Assembly: GCA_902782655.1 (NCBI GenBank)
Contig: CACZNY010000268.1
Coordinates: forward strand, 1-11,497
Direction of reading: 5' to 3'
DNA length: 11,497 bases
Origin: an uncultured Lachnospiraceae bacterium
GTDB lineage: Bacteria > Bacillota > Clostridia > Lachnospirales > Lachnospiraceae
The translations under genes and the position numbers were made by a program. The notes beneath the pieces were generated by a model, which did not search any database, was not told the origin of the DNA, and saw only the letters and a program-made list of their open reading frames with translations. Positions within the stretch are counted from its first letter, which is position 1; every line of letters starts with the position of its first letter. This document shows positions 7,976-11,497 of the stretch, one piece after another.

Positions 7976-9222
7976 TCCTCTGTATCAGCCCCTTCGGGAG
8001 CTTCTTCAGTCTCCTCTGCGGATTCCTGCGGCACAGCTTCCCCTTCCGCATAGCTTAAGGCTTCAGGATAAGCGCCTTCCTCAGCGTACTCTCCCTCGCC
8101 CTCGTAGAATTCGCCCTCGTAGCCTTCCTCATATTCCTCATCGTCGTATTCGTCAGTGAGGTAGTCCTCCATTCGGAAGCCGGGCGCATCCTTTGCCTGA
8201 TCCTCTGACTTGATGTCTATCTTATAGCCCGTGAGGCGTGCGGCAAGCCTGGCGTTCTGTCCCTCCTTGCCTATGGCAAGCGAAAGCTGCAGATTCGGCA
8301 CCACGACCTTGGCTGTCTTTTCATCGGGATCGACTATGACCGATATGACCTGTGAAGGAGAAAGCGCATTCTCAATGAAAAGCGCCGGATTCTCGTCCCA
8401 GTTCACTATATCTATCTTCTCTCCTCCGAGCTCGGATACCACGGCATTAACCCTGTTTCCGTTCATACCCACGCAGGCTCCCACAGCATCCACATCGGGA
8501 TCATTGCTGTAGACTGCGATCTTGGTCCTGCTCCCTGCTTCCCTGGATATGCTCTTTATCTCCACCGTGCCGTCCCTTACCTCGGCAACCTCTGCCTCAA
8601 AGAGCTTTTTTACAAGCTCCGGATGGGTACGGCTGACTGAAATACGAGGTCCCTTGGGTGTATTCCTGACATCAAGGATATATACCTTAATCCTGTCCGT
8701 AGGCCGGAGTATCTCACCTCTTACCTGCTCCTTCTCCGAAAGAATGGCATCCGCCTTCCCGAGATTAATGCTTATATTCCTTCCGTTCACCCTCTGGACT
8801 ATGCCGGTGACCACATCCCTTGTAAGACCCTGAAATCTGTCATATACGGAATTTCTCTCCTCCTCCCGGATCTTCTGAAGGATGGCATTCTTTGCGTTCT
8901 GGGTAGCGATCCTTCCGAATTCCTTTGAGTTTATATCTATCTTTACCGTGCTGCCGATCTCTGCCTCGGGATCGATCTTCTTTGCCTCCTCAAGACTTAT
9001 CTCAAGGCTCTTGTCCAGAACCTCTTCCACAACGGTCTTTTCGGCGTACACCTCGTACTCACAGGTATCCCTGTCCATGGTGATATGGATATTGTCAGAC
9101 TTACCGAAATTATTCCTGCAGGCTATGAGAAGTGAGCTCTCGATCGCCTCAAACAAAGTCTCACGGCTTATCTCCTTTTCACGTTCGAGTAAGTCAATCG
9201 CCTCGACCAATTCCTTGTTCAT
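7972..9222 (-). CDS. nusA: Transcription termination/antitermination factor NusA
   Basis: NusA binds RNA polymerase and nascent RNA, affects pausing and hairpin termination, and takes part in rRNA antitermination. The 416-residue protein has the polymerase-binding N-terminal domain (about 1-130, opening MNKELVEAIDLLEREKEISR), an S1 domain (about 135-200), KH1 (about 225-295, VGMNGNR at 251-257) and KH2 (about 300-345, IGKEGQN at 317-323). It lacks the C-terminal AR repeats of proteobacterial NusA, as is usual in Firmicutes. From about 352 to 416 it carries an acidic, repetitive tail rich in Glu, Asp, Tyr and Gly. The ATG has GGGAGGA about 9 bases ahead and follows rimP by 29 bases. The stop overlaps the ylxQ start as ATGA. 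Confidence 0.97.
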   Translation of the reverse strand: MNKELVEAIDLLEREKEISRETLFEAIESSLLIACRNNFGKSDNIHITMDRDTCEYEVYAEKTVVEEVLDKSLEISLEEAKKIDPEAEIGSTVKIDINSKEFGRIATQNAKNAILQKIREEERNSVYDRFQGLTRDVVTGIVQRVNGRNISINLGKADAILSEKEQVRGEILRPTDRIKVYILDVRNTPKGPRISVSRTHPELVKKLFEAEVAEVRDGTVEIKSISREAGSRTKIAVYSNDPDVDAVGACVGMNGNRVNAVVSELGGEKIDIVNWDENPALFIENALSPSQVISVIVDPDEKTAKVVVPNLQLSLAIGKEGQNARLAARLTGYKIDIKSEDQAKDAPGFRMEDYLTDEYDDEEYEEGYEGEFYEGEGEYAEEGAYPEALSYAEGEAVPQESAEETEEAPEGADTEE

Positions 9223-9251
9223 TTCACTGCTTCCTCCCTTTGAAAACTTAT

Positions 9252-9563
9252 TTACTCTGAATCATCCTGCTCCCCGGTCTGCGGAGCATCCATAAATCCC
9301 CTGGAGCATATCTCCAGTGTGTATTCATCATCTATGAAATCATCCTTATCAAGCTTCTTGCTCACAATGCGGCTGACTAAGGTACAGTCACCTATGGAAA
9401 TATCAGCCCCGTCATCCCTTGTGATAAAGCCTCTCAGATACCAGTTCGAAGCTTCTGATACATACTCCGTCTTTATAAGTCCGTACCCGTTCTTTTCAAG
9501 CACCGGAAGGAGAAGCTTCTCAAATCTTTGAGCGATACCTGCCGCGTCCTGCTTTCCCGTCAT
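9252..9563 (-). CDS. rimP: RimP lacking its C-terminal domain (30S maturation factor)
   Basis: RimP binds the 30S subunit near protein S12 and assists its maturation. The usual protein is about 150 residues: an alpha/beta N-terminal domain joined to a C-terminal SH3-like domain. This one has 103. The N-terminal domain is convincing: LLLPVLEKNGYGLIKTEYV, NWYLRGFITRDDG, DCTLVSRIVSKKLD and DEYTLEICS. The next motif, normally SPGLDRPL, reads SRGFMDAP, and the protein ends with an acidic TGEQDDSE. Only 29 bases separate its stop from the nusA ATG, so the missing domain is not lying downstream in another frame. The ATG has a strong GGAGG 6 bases ahead and is the first gene after the promoter at 9623-9652. 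It is either a working single-domain form or a gene in decay; the intact N-terminal domain and ribosome binding site favour the former. Confidence 0.9.
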   Translation of the reverse strand: MTGKQDAAGIAQRFEKLLLPVLEKNGYGLIKTEYVSEASNWYLRGFITRDDGADISIGDCTLVSRIVSKKLDKDDFIDDEYTLEICSRGFMDAPQTGEQDDSE

Positions 9564-9583
9564 TTTTATCCTCCAACGAGAAA

Positions 9584-9605
9584 GGCGGCCTCGCGAAAGG
9601 CCACC
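9584..9605 (-). promoter_or_regulatory. Leader hairpin ahead of rimP (or weak terminator of the antiporter gene)
   Basis: On the transcribed strand GGTGGCCT (9605-9598) pairs with AGGCCGCC (9591-9584): eight pairs including one G-T wobble, closing a 6-base loop. It is followed by TTTCTCGTT, which is too interrupted for a strong terminator. It lies between the rimP promoter and the rimP ribosome binding site (GGAGG, 9573-9569). It could end transcripts from the antiporter gene, attenuate the operon, or protect the 5' end. The structure is clear; the role is inferred. Confidence 0.5.
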
Positions 9606-9622
9606 TTCAAACTACGCTCCAT

Positions 9623-9652
9623 AAGATAACACAGGCTCCCGTGCTATGTCAA
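9623..9652 (-). promoter_or_regulatory. Sigma-A-type promoter of the rimP-nusA-infB operon
   Basis: A perfect -35 box TTGACA (9652-9647) is followed after 18 bases by TATCTT (9628-9623), matching 4 of 6 bases of the -10 consensus. The -35 box contains the TGA stop codon of the antiporter gene. A start near 9616 would give a leader of about 50 bases carrying the hairpin at 9584-9605. No similarly good promoter was seen elsewhere ahead of the operon. Confidence 0.6.
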
Positions 9653-11178
9653 CCTTCACCGCTTCCGCTCTCCGCCTTTTCAGGTTTTGTCATCACGTAA
9701 CGCACGATGGCTATGGCCGCTACCATTGCCACTATGCCAAAGACCAGTGATACGGCCGCATTGCCCACAAAGCCCGCTACGATATATGTTAATCCGGATA
9801 CCAGTGCTGCCGTCACAGCATAAGGAAGCTGGGTGGAAACATGGACTAAATGGTCACACTGCGCACCGGCGCTCGACATTATGGTCGTATCGGATATGGG
9901 CGAGCAATGGTCGCCGCAAACAGCTCCCGCCATGCAGGCGGACACACATATCACCGAAAGAGGATTGCCGCCCTCAAGCGGAAATACATGCAGGCAGATG
10001 GGAATGAGTATGCCGAAGGTTCCCCAGGATGTGCCTGTGGCAAAGGCCATGAAGCAGGCGATGACAAAGACTATCGCAGGCAGGAAATTAAGCAGCGAGC
10101 CCGCACTCTGCTCCACTACCCCGGCTATGAATTCCTTGGCTCCGAGAGAATCGGTCATGCCCTTAAGGGTCCAGGCCAGAGCCAGGATGCATATGGCAGG
10201 CACCATTGCCTTGAAGCCCACAGTGATACAGCCCATGCATTCCTGAAAACGAAGCACTCTTCTTATCAGATAGAATATGATGGTTATGACCAGCGCCGAA
10301 AATGACCCGAGCACAAGTCCCACCGAAGCATCCGAATTTGCGAATGAATCAACAAAGGTCTCTCCTTCAAAGAATCCTCCTGAATATATCATGCCAAGGA
10401 CACAGGTCACGATAAGCACCAGTACCGGAAGGATGAGATCGATGACCTTCCCTTTCCCCACCGGACTTTCTTCCGCTTCGACTGCTTTGCCGTGAACGGT
10501 AAAGATGTCGCCGTTCATGGCATTTTTTTCATGTACTGCCATGGGACCGTAGTCTACCCTGGCAATGGAGAGCCCTATCATCATTATCAGCGTGAGCAGG
10601 GCATAATAGTTGTAGGGTATGGCTCTTACAAAAAGCATAAGTCCGTTGGTCCCCTCCGGTGCGAAGGCCGAAACCGCAGCCGCCCATGAGGATATGGGGG
10701 CTATTATGCATACCGGCGCCGCCGTGGCATCGATAAGATAGGCAAGCTTCGCTCTGGATATATTATGCCTGTCTGTAACGGGTCTCATTACGGAACCGAC
10801 GGTAAGGCAGTTGAAATAGTCATCGATAAAGATGAGGCAGCCCAGCAGCACTGTAGCAAGCTGCGCTCCCACCCTGGTCTTTATATGGCTTGAGGCCCAG
10901 TTTCCGAAGGCCGCGGAACCACCTGCATTATTCATGAGAGCCACTATTATGCCCAGGAAAACCAGAAAAACAAGTATACCGACGTTGTAGGCATCAGAAA
11001 GCGATGCGATAAGCCCTTCGGAAAAAATATGGTTCATCGCGCCTTCAAAGCTGAAGTTTGAATAAAACAGTCCGCCGACTATGATCCCGATGAAAAGAGA
11101 GCTGTAAACCTCCCTTGTGATGAGAGCCAGTATTATGGCCACCAAAGGCGGCACCAAGGCCCAGAATGTTCCCTGCAT
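9649..11178 (-). CDS. NhaC-family Na+/H+ antiporter
   Basis: The 509-residue protein is an integral membrane transporter of the NhaC family. Family members exchange Na+ for H+, and some (MleN type) couple Na+/H+ exchange to malate/lactate exchange; the substrate here cannot be fixed. About a dozen hydrophobic segments span the protein, for example 5-19, 28-38, 66-82, 105-117, 192-206, 246-266, 286-304, 364-380 and 455-495. Family-type polar motifs within membrane parts include FIDDYFN (117-123), TGTSWGTFG (381-389) and GDHCSPISDTTIMSSAG (422-438). A hydrophilic loop lies at about 208-245. The ATG has a strong AAGGAGG 6 bases ahead. The gene follows the tRNA terminator by about 40 bases, where I see no clear promoter, and its stop overlaps the -35 box of the rimP promoter. 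It has no evident functional link with its neighbours. Confidence 0.93.
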   Translation of the reverse strand: MQGTFWALVPPLVAIILALITREVYSSLFIGIIVGGLFYSNFSFEGAMNHIFSEGLIASLSDAYNVGILVFLVFLGIIVALMNNAGGSAAFGNWASSHIKTRVGAQLATVLLGCLIFIDDYFNCLTVGSVMRPVTDRHNISRAKLAYLIDATAAPVCIIAPISSWAAAVSAFAPEGTNGLMLFVRAIPYNYYALLTLIMMIGLSIARVDYGPMAVHEKNAMNGDIFTVHGKAVEAEESPVGKGKVIDLILPVLVLIVTCVLGMIYSGGFFEGETFVDSFANSDASVGLVLGSFSALVITIIFYLIRRVLRFQECMGCITVGFKAMVPAICILALAWTLKGMTDSLGAKEFIAGVVEQSAGSLLNFLPAIVFVIACFMAFATGTSWGTFGILIPICLHVFPLEGGNPLSVICVSACMAGAVCGDHCSPISDTTIMSSAGAQCDHLVHVSTQLPYAVTAALVSGLTYIVAGFVGNAAVSLVFGIVAMVAAIAIVRYVMTKPEKAESGSGEG

Positions 11179-11215
11179 GACTTCCTCCTTAAAACAATGA
11201 TCGATATAACCTTAT

Positions 11216-11256
11216 AAACAAAAAGAATCCCGGAGATGATGCCATCCTCGGGATTC
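11216..11256 (-). terminator. Rho-independent terminator of the tRNA-Glu gene
   Basis: On the transcribed strand GAATCCCG (11256-11249) pairs with CGGGATTC (11232-11225). An inner stem GGATG/CATCT with minor mismatches and a GCAT loop completes a hairpin of about 14 pairs. It is followed directly by TTTTTGTTT. It begins three bases after the tRNA 3' end and precedes the antiporter gene, so it should separate the two transcripts. Confidence 0.9.
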
Positions 11257-11259
11257 AAG

Positions 11260-11331
11260 TAGCTCGTAGCGGAACCGAACCGCTGTTTCCGCCGTGAGAG
11301 GGCGGCGTCTTAACCGCTTGACCAACGAGCC
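11260..11331 (-). tRNA. tRNA-Glu (anticodon CTC)
   Basis: The 72-base gene folds as a cloverleaf: acceptor GGCTCGT (11331-11325) with ACGAGCT, D-arm GTC/GAC with a GCGGTTAA-type loop, anticodon stem CCGCC/GGCGG around loop CTCTCAC (anticodon CTC, reading GAG), T-stem AGCGG/CCGCT and discriminator A. CCA is not encoded. The D-arm and anticodon arm match ordinary Firmicute tRNA-Glu closely. Two features are unusual: the T-loop reads TTCGGTT, with G where the near-universal A58 belongs, and the first acceptor pair is G1-T72 instead of G-C. It has its own promoter and terminator, so it is probably expressed, perhaps as a minor isoacceptor beside a TTC species elsewhere. A start to degeneration cannot be excluded. 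Confidence 0.9.
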
Positions 11332-11342
11332 GCACAAAAGGT

Positions 11343-11371
11343 AGTTTACCAAACCCTCCCACCTTTTGCAA
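11343..11371 (-). promoter_or_regulatory. Promoter of tRNA-Glu
   Basis: TTGCAA (11371-11366) and TAAACT (11348-11343) are separated by 17 bases, each matching its consensus hexamer at 4 of 6 positions. An A-rich stretch (GTAAAAAG) lies upstream of the -35 box. The spacing places the transcript start a few bases before the tRNA 5' end. Confidence 0.5.
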
Positions 11372-11392
11372 GAACTTTTTACAATGAAATCT

Positions 11393-11490
11393 TAACCGGT
11401 GTACTGACACGGTTACTGTTCACAGCCTTTCAGGCTGCGAACGTAACGGGTTTTGCCAATTAAATTGCCTTCGGCAATGGGGCAAAACCC
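11393..11490. repeat. Three consecutive intergenic hairpins at the right edge
   Basis: Hairpin 1: TAACCGGTGT (11393-11402) pairs with ACACGGTTA (11407-11415), leaving one bulged G and an ACTG loop. Hairpin 2 (11412-11447): GTTAC/GTAAC, one bulge, GTTC/GAAC, one mismatch, CAGCCT/AGGCTG, loop TTC. Hairpin 3 (11448-11490): GGGTTTTGCC/GGCAAAACCC outside and ATTGCC/GGCAAT inside, again with a TTC loop. Hairpins 2 and 3 abut with no spacer, while 1 and 2 share 11412-11415 and cannot both form fully. No open frame runs through them. They resemble a palindromic intergenic repeat, or the terminator region of a gene to the right on the plus or minus strand. The family is not recognised, and the element may continue past the window. 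Confidence 0.6.
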
Positions 11491-11497
11491 CTGCCTG

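Noticed and set aside
9240..9300. Frameshift explaining the short RimP
   Set aside because: The other frames after the break do not encode a RimP C-terminal domain, and only 29 bases remain before nusA, so a deletion fits better than a shift.
9850..10305. Plus-strand open frames opposite the antiporter gene
   Set aside because: Overlapping frames with odd composition lie opposite a clear NhaC-family membrane protein; they are shadows.

Overview
The window looks like a chromosomal housekeeping segment of a Gram-positive anaerobe of the class Clostridia, most likely a Lachnospiraceae-type organism. The grounds are gene order, Firmicute-type proteins (an NrnA-type DHH phosphoesterase, a YlxQ-type L7Ae protein, NusA without AR repeats, an SH3b + NlpC/P60 secreted peptidase), a tRNA without encoded CCA, roughly balanced base composition in the genes and frequent ATA (Ile) and AGG (Arg) codons. 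The genus cannot be named from the sequence alone. All protein genes and the tRNA lie on the minus strand, so transcription runs from high to low coordinates.

Layout in transcription order. (1) 11332-11497 has no gene. It holds the tRNA promoter and a set of back-to-back hairpins at the right edge. (2) A tRNA-Glu(CTC) gene is followed by a strong rho-independent terminator. (3) A NhaC-family Na+/H+ antiporter follows. (4) A sigma-A-like promoter whose -35 box overlaps the antiporter stop codon, plus a leader hairpin, precedes the rimP-nusA-ylxQ-infB-rbfA-nrnA-truB-ribF operon at 1634-9563. Its genes overlap or are separated by at most about 30 bases. (5) A secreted SH3b-SH3b-NlpC/P60 peptidase lies directly after ribF. 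(6) 1-491 has no intact gene, is more AT-rich, and carries hairpins, a direct repeat and perhaps a decayed reading frame.

The operon serves translation and RNA metabolism: 30S maturation (RimP, RbfA), transcription elongation and antitermination (NusA), a K-turn RNA-binding protein (YlxQ), translation initiation (IF2), oligoribonucleotide turnover (NrnA), tRNA pseudouridine-55 (TruB) and FMN/FAD synthesis (RibF). Two departures from the usual arrangement are the best leads. RimP is 103 residues and stops where its C-terminal SH3-like domain should begin. The ylxR gene, normally between nusA and ylxQ, is absent, and nusA and ylxQ instead overlap as ATGA. I saw no CRISPR array, intact mobile element, defence system or other clearly new multi-gene system.
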